Shown here piece after piece: positions 16,268 through 24,455 of a DNA stretch of 64,000 bases. Where the stretch lies: positions 1-64,000 of the forward strand of contig NZ_JAGPXT010000017.1 in the NCBI RefSeq assembly GCF_018070465.1. The letters are read 5' to 3'. The notes beneath the pieces were generated by a model, which made no database searches, was not told the origin of the DNA, and saw nothing but the letters and a program-made list of their open reading frames with translations. The stretch is from Micromonospora sp. C95 (lineage in GTDB: Bacteria; Actinomycetota; Actinomycetes; Mycobacteriales; Micromonosporaceae). The position numbers and the translations under genes are program-made. Within the stretch, counting starts at the first letter, position 1. Each line of letters starts with the position of its first letter.

Positions 16268-17131
16268 ATGGCCACACTGGCCGCGGTCATCGCCTCCACC
16301 CACCACCCCTTCTACTATCGGGCCAGCACCGCCCAGGGCGAGGACCGGCCACCCTTCGCCGACGAATGGGTACGCAAGATCACCGCGTTCCGGGAGACGC
16401 TGACCCGGGCCCGGCCGGACGTGCTGGTGATGGTCGGCTCGGACCACTTCCACCAGCTGTGGCTGGACAACATGCCGCAGTTCCTCATCGGCAAGGCGCC
16501 GTTCTACGACGCCAACTGGTACAACGAGGAACGCGAGTTCGGCCTGCCCCGGATGGTGCTGCGCGGCCAGGAGGACCTGTCGGCGTACCTGCTGCGTGAG
16601 GGCCTCGACGCCGGCTTCGACCTGGCGTACAGCAACGAGCTGCGCATCGACCACAGCATCACCTGCCCGATCATCACCCTGCGGCCCGAGGCCGACCTGC
16701 CGATCGTGCCGGTCTACACGAACATCTTCGCCCCGCCGCTGCCGCAGCCGAAACGCTTCGTGCAGCTCGGCAAGACCATCCGAGAACTTGTCGAATCCTG
16801 GCCCGGCGACCAGCGGGTCGCGGTGATCGGCACCGGGCACCTGTCGCTGGAGTTGGGCGGGCCACGGCAGTTCGGCCCGCACGGGCCCGACCCGGAGTTC
16901 GATCGCCGGGCCGTGGAGTGGATCGCCAGCGGAGACCTGGAGGGCTGCCTGTCCGAGGTGACGCTGGACAGCCTGCACGCTCCCGGCAACGCCACCCACG
17001 GCTTCATGGACTTCATGCTGATGATGGGCGTGGCCGGTGAGGGTGCGAAGGCCGACTACGTCGACACGCTCGACCTGTTCCACACCATGGAGGCGTACTT
17101 CACCTGGTACCCGAATGGAGCGTCGGCATGA
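16268..17131 (+). CDS. LigB-type extradiol dioxygenase, catalytic subunit
   Basis: Encodes 287 residues. Iron ligands expected for class III extradiol dioxygenases are visible: His12 (or 13) in STHHPFY and His60 or 62 in GSDHFHQLW. A later GTGHLSLE carries the probable acid-base His. The protein is close in length to LigB. Such enzymes open protocatechuate, gallate or related catechols between or beside hydroxyls using Fe(II) and O2. GAGAGGAG precedes the start. It overlaps the small subunit gene by ATGA. Confidence 0.88.
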   Translation: MATLAAVIASTHHPFYYRASTAQGEDRPPFADEWVRKITAFRETLTRARPDVLVMVGSDHFHQLWLDNMPQFLIGKAPFYDANWYNEEREFGLPRMVLRGQEDLSAYLLREGLDAGFDLAYSNELRIDHSITCPIITLRPEADLPIVPVYTNIFAPPLPQPKRFVQLGKTIRELVESWPGDQRVAVIGTGHLSLELGGPRQFGPHGPDPEFDRRAVEWIASGDLEGCLSEVTLDSLHAPGNATHGFMDFMLMMGVAGEGAKADYVDTLDLFHTMEAYFTWYPNGASA

Positions 17132-17490
17132 GCAGGTACCTGCTGAACAAGTTCCTCTACACCGTCGACCGCGACCCCGACCTGGTCGAGCGCTACCGGG
17201 ACGACCCGCGCGGCACCGTCACCTGGTGGGAGGCCGAACGCGCCAACCAGATCCTCAACTGTCACATCCCCGAGGCCAGCACCTGGCTGCGGTTCGACGA
17301 GGTCGAGCGGGAGGCCCTGACCACCCACGACTATGTCAAGCTGTTCGAGCTGGGTGCCCACCCGTTCCTCACCCTCACGCTGTTCATCGCCATGTTCGAA
17401 CGCGACCACCCCGAACCGTTGGGCTTCCAGAAGGAGTACGCCCGCCGGCTGGCGCACTTCTCGCTGCCGTACCCGGACATCGCCACCTGA
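17128..17490 (+). CDS. LigA-type extradiol dioxygenase, small subunit
   Basis: Encodes 120 residues, mostly helical, with the LigA-like start MSRYLLNKFLYTVDRDPDLVERY and the segment HDYVKLFELGAHPFLT. LigA caps the LigB active site and lacks iron ligands. Start ATG 17128 overlaps the LigB stop, and its own stop overlaps the next start (TGATG), so stoichiometric expression is expected. Confidence 0.88.
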   Translation: MSRYLLNKFLYTVDRDPDLVERYRDDPRGTVTWWEAERANQILNCHIPEASTWLRFDEVEREALTTHDYVKLFELGAHPFLTLTLFIAMFERDHPEPLGFQKEYARRLAHFSLPYPDIAT

Positions 17491-18455
17491 TGGACGCCGC
17501 CGTCGTCACCGCCTGCGGTCGCCCGCCCGTCGTCGAACGTCGCGAACCACCACGACCCGGCGACGGACAGGTACGGGTCCGGGTGGCCGCCGCCCCGATC
17601 ACCCCGCTGGACGTCCTCTGCGCCACCGGCACCTCGTACTTCGGCACCCCGGCCACCCCGTACGTGCCCGGGGTGCAGGGCGTCGGCCACCTCGACGACG
17701 GCACGCCCGTGTGGTTCGCCACGCCGGCCGGAATGCGGCCCGGTGACGGCAGCATGGCCGGCTACTGCGTCGTGCCGGACGCCGACGTGGTCGCCCTGCC
17801 CGACGGCGTCGACACCATCCTGGCGGCCCTCGGGCTCTCCGCGGTCGCCGCGCTGATGGCGCTGACCTGGCGCGGCGAGCTGAGCCCGGGGGAGCAGGTG
17901 GTGATCCTCGGCGCCGGCGGCGTCGTCGGTCAGGCCGCGGTGCAACTGGCCCGGCTGCACGGCGCCCGGCGGGTCGTCGCGGCGGCCCGGTCGGCAGCCG
18001 CCCGGGAACGGGCCCGACTGCTGGGCGCCGACGCCGTGGTGACCCTCACCGACACCGACGACGTGGACACCCTCGCCGGCTGGCTTGTCGACGCCTGCGA
18101 CGGGCCGGCCGACGTCGTGCTCGACCCGCTGTTCGGGGTACCCGCCGCAGCCGCGCTGCGCACCCTCGCCCCGCGCGGCAGGCTGGTCAACCTCGGCAGC
18201 TCGGCCGGCGAACAGGCACCCTTCGACTCCGCGACGCTGCGCAGCCGCTCGCTGCGCATCCTCGGCTACACCAATAACGAACTGGCCCCGGCGCGGCGGG
18301 CGCAGGCGATCCGGGAGATCGCCGGCCACGTCGCCGCCGGTCGACTCGCCGCGACCCACGAGACCGTGCCACTTGCCGAGGTCGCCGACGCGTGGACCCG
18401 GCAGGCCGACGGTCGGGCAGCCGGCCGGATCGTACTGACCATGCCGAGGCGCTGA
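17490..18455 (+). CDS. zinc-independent MDR oxidoreductase
   Basis: Encodes 321 residues. GroES-like N-terminal domain (VRVAAAPITPLDVLCATG, PYVPGVQGVGHL) and a nucleotide-binding domain with VVILGAGGVVGQAAVQLARLHGARRVV. No catalytic zinc set is seen, so it belongs with the quinone reductase branch. As the last gene of the ring-cleavage operon it may reduce an unsaturated intermediate (inference). Stop at 18455 is followed by a GC-rich region before pdxY. Confidence 0.82.
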   Translation: MDAAVVTACGRPPVVERREPPRPGDGQVRVRVAAAPITPLDVLCATGTSYFGTPATPYVPGVQGVGHLDDGTPVWFATPAGMRPGDGSMAGYCVVPDADVVALPDGVDTILAALGLSAVAALMALTWRGELSPGEQVVILGAGGVVGQAAVQLARLHGARRVVAAARSAAARERARLLGADAVVTLTDTDDVDTLAGWLVDACDGPADVVLDPLFGVPAAAALRTLAPRGRLVNLGSSAGEQAPFDSATLRSRSLRILGYTNNELAPARRAQAIREIAGHVAAGRLAATHETVPLAEVADAWTRQADGRAAGRIVLTMPRR

Positions 18456-18533
18456 GCCGCCACCAGCCCGGCCTGCTCGGCTGGGTAGCGGGGCCCGGCC
18501 CCATCGCGGGCCGCCGGCCGCCATGATGAGACG

Positions 18534-19385
18534 GTGAAGATCCTGTCCATCCAGTCCTCGGTCGCCTACGGTCACGTCGGCAACTCGGCGGCGGTGTTCC
18601 CGTTGCAGCGGCTCGGCCACGAGGTCTGGCCGGTGCTGACCGTGCACTTCTCCAACCACACCGGCTACGGCGCGTGGCGGGGCCCGCTGCTGGCCCCCGC
18701 CGACGTCGCCGAGGTGATCGCCGGCATAGCCGACCGTGGGGTGCTCGGCGATGCCGACGCGGTGCTCTCCGGCTACCAGGGAGATCCGGCGATGGGTGCG
18801 GTGATCCTCGACGCGGTGACCCTGGTGAAGACCGCCAACCCCGACGCCCGCTACTGCTGCGACCCGGTGATGGGTGACGTCGGCCGGGGGATGTTCGTCC
18901 GTCCGGGCATCCCGGAGTACCTGCGCGACGTGGTGGTGCCCCGCGCAGACATCGTCACCCCGAACCAGTTCGAGCTGGAGTTCCTCGCCGGCCGCCCGAC
19001 GAACACGGTCGACGACCTGCTGGCCGCCGTCGACGCGGTACGCGCCACCGGGCCCCGGCACGTCCTGGTTACAAGCGTGCTGCACGGCGACCTGCCGGCC
19101 GGCTCGCTGGAGGTGGTGGCCGTCTCGGATGCCGGCGCCTGGGCGGTGACCACCCCGCTGCTGCCGATCACCCCCAACGGTGGCGGCGACGTCACCGCCG
19201 CCCTGTACCTGGCGCACCTCTCCACGACGGGGTCGCCGGCCACCGCGCTGGAACGCACCACCGCCTCGATCTTCGCGGTGCTGGAGGCGACCCTGGCGAC
19301 CGGCACCCGGGAACTCCAACTGGTCGCCGCCCAGGACGCGATCGCCGACCCGCCGCCGAGGTTCCCCGCCCGCCGGCTGCGTTGA
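18534..19385 (+). CDS. pdxY: pyridoxal kinase PdxY
   Basis: Encodes 283 residues of the ribokinase-like fold. Recognised by ILSIQSSVAYGHVGNSAAVFPLQRLG at the N-terminus, VLSGYQGD, YCCDPVMGD, TPNQFELE and the anion-hole motif TPNGGGDVTAALYLAHL with the catalytic Asp. It phosphorylates pyridoxal for B6 salvage. Length matches PdxY. GTG 18534 is the start. It is 78 bp after the catabolic operon and probably independent of it. Confidence 0.93.
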   Translation: MKILSIQSSVAYGHVGNSAAVFPLQRLGHEVWPVLTVHFSNHTGYGAWRGPLLAPADVAEVIAGIADRGVLGDADAVLSGYQGDPAMGAVILDAVTLVKTANPDARYCCDPVMGDVGRGMFVRPGIPEYLRDVVVPRADIVTPNQFELEFLAGRPTNTVDDLLAAVDAVRATGPRHVLVTSVLHGDLPAGSLEVVAVSDAGAWAVTTPLLPITPNGGGDVTAALYLAHLSTTGSPATALERTTASIFAVLEATLATGTRELQLVAAQDAIADPPPRFPARRLR

Positions 19386-19852
19386 CGGGGCCTGGAAGGC
19401 GGGTCCGCACCGGCCGACCGGCGGCACTCAGGTGAGCCGCTGCTCTGCGACGATCTCCACCTCCCGACCTCTCACACTCAGTGACATCCCGACCGCGACC
19501 TCTCCCTACCCCTACGTCCTTTGCTCTGCTTCAACCCACGCATTGATTACGCTCAGCAACCTATGTGTCGGGCGGTGTCCCCGGACAACCCCAGCTCATG
19601 TCGGTTGTGCGTGGGGTGAAGCAGAGCAAAGCGTGGATGAGGGCAAGGTGGTGGGAGGCGCTACACGCACGCAGTGTGACCGTCGCTTACGGTTGTGCTG
19701 CTGCCGTCGGCTCCCGCTCAGCGTCGGTGATCTTCACCGCCGCGGACTTCGACTGAGCGAGCAGGCCCACCGACGTGCGGGCCTCCGCATCGCCGGGGTG
19801 CCGGGCCGATCGTGGTCGACCCGGCCCCCCGGCGGCTACCGGGGAACGATCG
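19386..19852. other. intergenic region with a long hairpin-forming repeat
   Basis: 467 bp without a supported gene between convergent genes. Its main content is the long inverted repeat listed at 19519-19631. Frames inside it have non-protein-like translations. Confidence 0.55.
19519..19631. repeat. 24-bp inverted repeat, MITE-like or structured RNA
   Basis: The arm starting CTTTGCTCTGCTTC at 19519 is matched, with one mismatch over 24 bp, by the reverse complement of the arm ending at 19631. The central segment is about 65 bp and contains further partial pairing. A stem this long with a lower-GC centre fits a small non-autonomous element or a strong structured terminator between convergent genes. 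Confidence 0.55.
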
Positions 19853-20836
19853 TCAGTACCGCAGGTTGCGCAGGTAGCGGTAGCCGATCTCGGCGGTGAG
19901 CTGGGGCGTCACGTCGGGAGTGTCGTTCTCCACGATGTACTCCAGCACCTGGTGCTTCCGGAAGATCCGCCCAAAATCGATCATCCCGGTGCCGAGGTCG
20001 GCCATGTCGCCGTCGGCGGCGTGCCGGTCCTTGACGTGGTACTGGAGCACCCGCTGCGGCGCGGCACGGATGACGTCCAGGGTGAAGCCCTCGGGGTCGG
20101 TCACACCGTCGCCGGACTCGATGCCGCCGGTGACCGCCCAGTAGATGTCGATCTCCAGGTGGACGAGCCGGGGATCCAGTTCCTCGGTCAGCACGTCCCA
20201 CGGGGTGCGACCGCCGCCGAGGTCGATGGTGAACTCGTGGGCGTGGTTGTGGTAGCCGTACCGCAGACCGGCCCGGGCCGCCGCGACGGCCTCGACGTTC
20301 ATCTGCTCCGCCCACCGCTTCCAGTCGTCGGCGTTCTCCGAGTAGAGGTACGGCACCACCATGAACTTCTGACCCAGCGTGACCGCGTTGCGGATCTTCT
20401 CCTGTAGCGCGGCGGGCGTTTCGCTGATCCCGTCGTGGCTGGACGTGGCCTTGATGCAGATGCTGTCCAGGAAGCGACGCAGTTGGGCGGCGTTGCGGCC
20501 GAAGTAGCCCAGCGCCAGTTCCACCTTCGGGTAGCCGACCCGGGCGAGGTGGCGCAGCGTGGCGTCGTACCCCGGTTCGCCGTTCAGCGCATCCCGGACC
20601 GTCCACAGCTGGATACTGATCAGCCCCGGCGGCACCCGCCGCCGACCACCATGCCCGTGCCCGGGACCGTGTCCGTGCCCGGGGCCGTGCTTGGGTCCGG
20701 CGGAGGCGGCAGTCGCGCCCATCCCCGCCGTGGCGAGGCCGACGCCGGCCATCGCGGCCACCGAGCCGCGTAGCAGGCCCCGCCGGTCGAGGACGGAACG
20801 CCGCAGCGCGGCCATCCCGTCGTAGCCGTAACACAT
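19853..20836 (-). CDS. Tat-exported sugar phosphate isomerase/epimerase-like protein
   Basis: Encodes 327 residues. A twin-arginine leader (DRRGLLRGS, then a hydrophobic stretch ending ASA) is followed by a His/Gly/Pro-rich linker (residues about 48-66) and a xylose-isomerase-like TIM barrel (LISIQLWTVRDAL, YPKVELALGYF, YGYHNHAHEF, HLEIDIYWAV, QYHVKDRH). Metal-binding His, Glu and Asp positions are present. Substrate unknown. GAGAGGAG lies 5 bp before ATG 20836. It starts 19 bp after the sugar dehydrogenase gene, so both act outside the cytoplasm on sugars or a sugar-containing polymer. Confidence 0.85.
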   Translation of the reverse strand: MCYGYDGMAALRRSVLDRRGLLRGSVAAMAGVGLATAGMGATAASAGPKHGPGHGHGPGHGHGGRRRVPPGLISIQLWTVRDALNGEPGYDATLRHLARVGYPKVELALGYFGRNAAQLRRFLDSICIKATSSHDGISETPAALQEKIRNAVTLGQKFMVVPYLYSENADDWKRWAEQMNVEAVAAARAGLRYGYHNHAHEFTIDLGGGRTPWDVLTEELDPRLVHLEIDIYWAVTGGIESGDGVTDPEGFTLDVIRAAPQRVLQYHVKDRHAADGDMADLGTGMIDFGRIFRKHQVLEYIVENDTPDVTPQLTAEIGYRYLRNLRY

Positions 20837-20855
20837 GATGACTCCTCTCGTGGAT

Positions 20856-22967
20856 CTACACGCCGGGTACGAGCACGACCTGGTCGGTCCCGGTCAGCGG
20901 CGGCAGTCCGTCGTCACCGGGGTCGGTGTAGTTGGCGACGAACACGGCGGACAGGTTGTCGGTCGCCGGGTCGTGCCCGGACGGGATGGTGGTGAGGATC
21001 GAGCCGGTGCAGCCGTTGGCGGTGGTCTGCGGGTGCCCGTGGTCGTCGTGGCCGAGGATGTAGGTCACGCTGACCCGGGCGCAGTCCACCGGCTGGTCGT
21101 CGGTGACCTGTACCTCGTACTGGATGGTGTCGCCGAAGGCGAAGGGTTGGCCCTCGACCGGCGCGACCAGCTCGACCACCGGCACGGCGTTGCCGACCAC
21201 CACCCGCACCGACGCCGACGCCGACCGTCCCTTCCGGTCGGTCACCTTCAGCGTCGCCTCGTAGCTGCCGTTCTCGCGGTAGGTGAAGGTGGGGTTCGCC
21301 GACCGCGAGTCGACCCGGTCGTCGTCGTCCAGGTACCACTCGTACCGCAGCCGGTCGCCGTCCGGGTCGGTGGTGCCCTCGCTGGAGAACTCCACGGTCA
21401 GCGGTGCCAGGCCAGCGGTCTGGCTGGCCGAGACCGCCGGGATCGGACTGTGGTTGCCGTCCCAACCGATGTGGTCGATCCGGGACAGCTGCGCCTCCGG
21501 GTTCTCGCTGAAGAAGCCGTCGCCGTATTCCAGGGCGTAGAGCGCGCCGTCGGGGCCGAACTCCAGGTCCATCGGGTTGTCGAAGACGACCGAGGGCAGC
21601 ACCGGCTCGATTCCGCTCAACTCGCCGCGCCGGTCCAGCTGGAACGCCTTCACATAGTCGCGGCTCCACTCGTAGAACAGCGGCTTGCCGTCGTAGTACG
21701 CCGGCCACGCCACCGGGTTGCGGCCCCGGGCGGTGGAGCGATCGAAGCGGTACGCGGGCCCGGCCATCGGCCCGATGCCGCCGGTCTCCAACTCTGGGAA
21801 CTCGGGCGACAGGTCGTAGCTGTACCAAGCGTCCGGCTGCTGCGTGGCGGGCAGCTTCCGCAGCCCGGTGTTGTTCGGCGACTCGTTGACCGGCTCCGAG
21901 CAGTCGAACTCGGCACCGGACTCCTCGGTGGCGAAGTCGTAGTCCCGGTACGGCAGCTGCGGGGTGGCGCAGTAGGGCCAGCCGTAGTTGCCGGCCTTGC
22001 GGGCCACGAACCACTTGCCGTGCCCGGCCGGTCCGCGCAGCGGATCGGGCTCACCGGCATCGGGTGAGTAGTCGGCGACGTACAGGTCGTCGGTCTTGCG
22101 GTCCAGTTCGATCCGGAAGGGGTTACGCAGACCCATCAGGTAGATCTCGGGGCGGGTGCCCCGGGTGCCGGGCTTGAACAGGTTTCCCTTGGGGATGGTG
22201 TATCTGCCGTTGGCGCCGACCTTGATCCGCAGGATCTTGCCGCGCAGGTCGTTGGTGTTGGCGCTGGTGCGCTGCGCGTCGTACGCGGGATTGCGGCCGG
22301 GCCGCTCGTCGATCGGGGCGTACCCGCCGGACTCGAACGGATTCGTGTCGTCCCCGGTGGACAGGTACAGGTTGCCCTTCGCGTCGAAGACGATGTCCCC
22401 ACCGACGTGGCAACAGATGCCCCGATCCACCGGCACGTCGATGATCCGCTGCTCGGTACGCAGGTCCAAGGTGTCCTTGACCAGCCGGAACCGGGACAGT
22501 CGGATGACGCCCTTGAACGGCGCGAGCTCCTCCTCGGTGCCCCAGACGGGCGCGTCGCCCTCGTTGACGTCCGGGGTGGCCGGGTCGTCGACCGGGGTGT
22601 CCATCGGCGGCGAGTAGTACAGGTAGATCCAGTTGTTGCCGCGTCGGCCGAAGCCCGGGTCGATGGCGACGTTCTGCAGGCCCTCCTCGTCGTGCTGGTA
22701 GACGTCGAGGGTGGCCGCGATCGTGTTGCGCCCGGTGTCGGGGTTGTGCAGCCACACCTGGCCGGCGCGGGTCACGTGCAGCACCCGACCGTCGGGCAGC
22801 ACCGCGAGGTCCATCGGCTCGCCCGGACGGTCGTTGAGGGTGACCTTCTGGAAGGCCGAGTCGGGCGGGGGAGTGGTGGTGCCGGGCGCGGCCATCGAGC
22901 TGGCGGGCGGGGCGACGAGTGTGATGGTCGTCAGGCCGGCCACGGCGAGCGCGAGTCGTCTCTTCAA
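20856..22967 (-). CDS. secreted PQQ-type sugar dehydrogenase with PKD domain
   Basis: Encodes 703 residues from TTG 22967, which AAGGAGAGG precedes closely; a longer frame to 23168 looks non-coding. A signal peptide (KRRLALAVAGLTTITLVAPPASSMA) leads into a six-bladed propeller of the soluble glucose/sorbosone dehydrogenase family (PMDLAVLPDGRVLHVTRAGQVW, YQHDEEGLQNVAIDPGF, CCHVGGDIVFDAKGNLYLSTGD, LMGLRNPFRIELD). A PKD-like domain (PLTVEFSSEGTTDPDGD) and a terminal beta domain follow. Two adjacent cysteines (CC) sit at the active-site blade. It is co-transcribed with the Tat-exported isomerase-like gene. Confidence 0.9.
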   Translation of the reverse strand: MKRRLALAVAGLTTITLVAPPASSMAAPGTTTPPPDSAFQKVTLNDRPGEPMDLAVLPDGRVLHVTRAGQVWLHNPDTGRNTIAATLDVYQHDEEGLQNVAIDPGFGRRGNNWIYLYYSPPMDTPVDDPATPDVNEGDAPVWGTEEELAPFKGVIRLSRFRLVKDTLDLRTEQRIIDVPVDRGICCHVGGDIVFDAKGNLYLSTGDDTNPFESGGYAPIDERPGRNPAYDAQRTSANTNDLRGKILRIKVGANGRYTIPKGNLFKPGTRGTRPEIYLMGLRNPFRIELDRKTDDLYVADYSPDAGEPDPLRGPAGHGKWFVARKAGNYGWPYCATPQLPYRDYDFATEESGAEFDCSEPVNESPNNTGLRKLPATQQPDAWYSYDLSPEFPELETGGIGPMAGPAYRFDRSTARGRNPVAWPAYYDGKPLFYEWSRDYVKAFQLDRRGELSGIEPVLPSVVFDNPMDLEFGPDGALYALEYGDGFFSENPEAQLSRIDHIGWDGNHSPIPAVSASQTAGLAPLTVEFSSEGTTDPDGDRLRYEWYLDDDDRVDSRSANPTFTYRENGSYEATLKVTDRKGRSASASVRVVVGNAVPVVELVAPVEGQPFAFGDTIQYEVQVTDDQPVDCARVSVTYILGHDDHGHPQTTANGCTGSILTTIPSGHDPATDNLSAVFVANYTDPGDDGLPPLTGTDQVVLVPGV

Positions 22968-23361
22968 CTGCCTCTCCTTGGGTGTGAGGACGGGTCGGGC
23001 AGGTCGGGACGTACGGGTGCTGGGCTTCTCCTCCGGGTGTCGGGCAGCACCGGATGGCCCGTGGTGCCGCCGGTGGGCGGCGCGGGCGCAAGTAACTGAG
23101 GATTGGGGTAGGTGTCCGAGGGGCCGCCGGAGGTCACGATCGAGGCGCTGGCCCCTGCGGCGATTCACCCCGTCGTAACATCCGGGCTGAAGTTAACAAA
23201 AGCCATGTCGATATGTCCATGGCTTCTGCCAGGTTTAATCGAACTTTCGGCCCTGGTGCCGAAAGGATCGTCCACACACGAAAAATCGCCCTCCGGTCTC
23301 GCGGGCGGATCCTCGGGGCCGGAAGGCGGTGCAGGTCGGACCGGCGGCTCAGCGCGGTCCG
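22968..23361 (-). promoter_or_regulatory. upstream region of the sugar dehydrogenase operon
   Basis: 394 bp, locally AT-richer than its surroundings. It holds the inverted repeat AAGCCATG-N10-CATGGCTT (23200-23225) next to GTTAAC (23192-23197), and a perfect 7-bp hairpin CTTTCGG-N8-CCGAAAG (23244-23265). The first looks like a repressor operator near a promoter. The second may terminate transcription from the upstream reductase gene or be another operator. No gene is seen. Confidence 0.5.
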
Positions 23362-23967
23362 TCAGGCGACCGGGCCGGCGCTCCGGACCGCGTACCGGTG
23401 CATCGTCACGCCCTGCGCGAACGACGCCTGCTCGATAAGGTCCAGCTCGACCGGGGCGTCGTGGGCGTCGAACAGCGGCCGGCCGCCGCCGAGCACGACC
23501 GGGTGCGTGAAGAGCAGAAGCTCGTCGAGCAGCCCCGCCCGCAGCAGGCTGGTAGCCAGGGTGGCGCCGCCGACCCCGATGTCACCGTCGGACTGCGCCC
23601 GCAGGCGCGCTAGTTGCTCGATCGCGTCGTCCCCGCCGATGACCCGGGTGTTGTGCCCGGCGCTGTCGCGGGTGCGCGAGACCAGCACCTTGGGCATCGA
23701 GGTCCAGATCTCGCCGTACTCACGCATGAAGTCCGGCAGCGAGTCGTCGTCACGGGCGCCGGGCCAGAACGCCTCCATCGTCTCGTAGATCGTGCGGCCC
23801 TCGATCATCAGCGACATCGCCCGCGCCCGCCTGTTGAACTCCCGATGCAAGGACTCGCCGATGCGCATCCAGTCGCCGCCGCCCTGCTCACCCGGGGCGC
23901 GCTCGATCCGCAGATCGACCGACACGTTCATCCAGTACACGAACCGACCCGACACGCTGTCTCCCAT
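23362..23967 (-). CDS. dihydrofolate reductase-like (RibD C-terminal) protein
   Basis: Encodes 201 residues. Features of the DHFR/RibD reductase fold are RFVYWMNVSVDLRIE at the N-terminus, LMIEGRTIYETMEAFWP, PKVLVSRTRD, and the glycine-rich NADPH loop DGDIGVGGATLATSLLRAGLLDEL followed by PVVLGGGRPLFD. These proteins reduce unknown pteridine- or pyrimidine-like substrates. No operon partner is obvious. Confidence 0.88.
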   Translation of the reverse strand: MGDSVSGRFVYWMNVSVDLRIERAPGEQGGGDWMRIGESLHREFNRRARAMSLMIEGRTIYETMEAFWPGARDDDSLPDFMREYGEIWTSMPKVLVSRTRDSAGHNTRVIGGDDAIEQLARLRAQSDGDIGVGGATLATSLLRAGLLDELLLFTHPVVLGGGRPLFDAHDAPVELDLIEQASFAQGVTMHRYAVRSAGPVA

Positions 23968-24024
23968 GGGGTAGTGAACTGCAACTGCTTCCGGCTCGAC
24001 GCCAGGTTGTGTCGGAGCGTGGCT

Positions 24025-24393
24025 TCATCGAGGCTCGTCGAGCCGGGCGAGCAAGGTCCGGGACGCCACCGACCGGTAGCCGTCCTCGATGACCTCGGCC
24101 AGCTCGGCCTCGCCGATCCTGGTGTCGAGACGTACGCCGACCCAGCCGCGATGCCCCACGTAGGGCGGGCGGAAGTACGTCCGCGGGTTCTCCGCGATCA
24201 GTTCCACGGCGGTGCCCGGCGGCGCGGCACACCACAGGTGGGCGAAGTCGTTCTGATGATGGCCGTCCGGCCAGACCATGACGAACGACTTCTTGCCCCG
24301 GACGAACCAGGTCGGGGTGCCGTGACTCAGTCGCTCGCTGACCTCGGGAAGACGCAGGCAGGCCCGCCGGACGATCGCCACCATGTCGGTCAT
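24025..24393 (-). CDS. MmcQ/YjbR family protein
   Basis: Encodes 122 residues of the CyaY-like fold YjbR family. LRLPEVSERLSHGTPTWFVRGKKSFVMVW, AAPPGTAVELIAENPRTYFRPPYVG and GWVGVRLD are characteristic. A DNA-binding role has been suggested for the family but the function is not settled. It lies 57 bp upstream of the reductase gene on the same strand. Confidence 0.87.
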   Translation of the reverse strand: MTDMVAIVRRACLRLPEVSERLSHGTPTWFVRGKKSFVMVWPDGHHQNDFAHLWCAAPPGTAVELIAENPRTYFRPPYVGHRGWVGVRLDTRIGEAELAEVIEDGYRSVASRTLLARLDEPR

Positions 24394-24455
24394 CGGCCCA
24401 AGCTACGACACCGGTCCGACAGGACGTGGCAACCGCCGTGAACAAACCTGCCGCA

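Noticed and set aside
22968..23168. N-terminal extension of the sugar dehydrogenase
   Set aside because: It lacks protein character; TTG 22967 with AAGGAGAGG gives a proper signal peptide.
23244..23265. CTTTCGG/CCGAAAG hairpin as a riboswitch
   Set aside because: A simple 7-bp hairpin without conserved riboswitch structure; listed only within the regulatory region.
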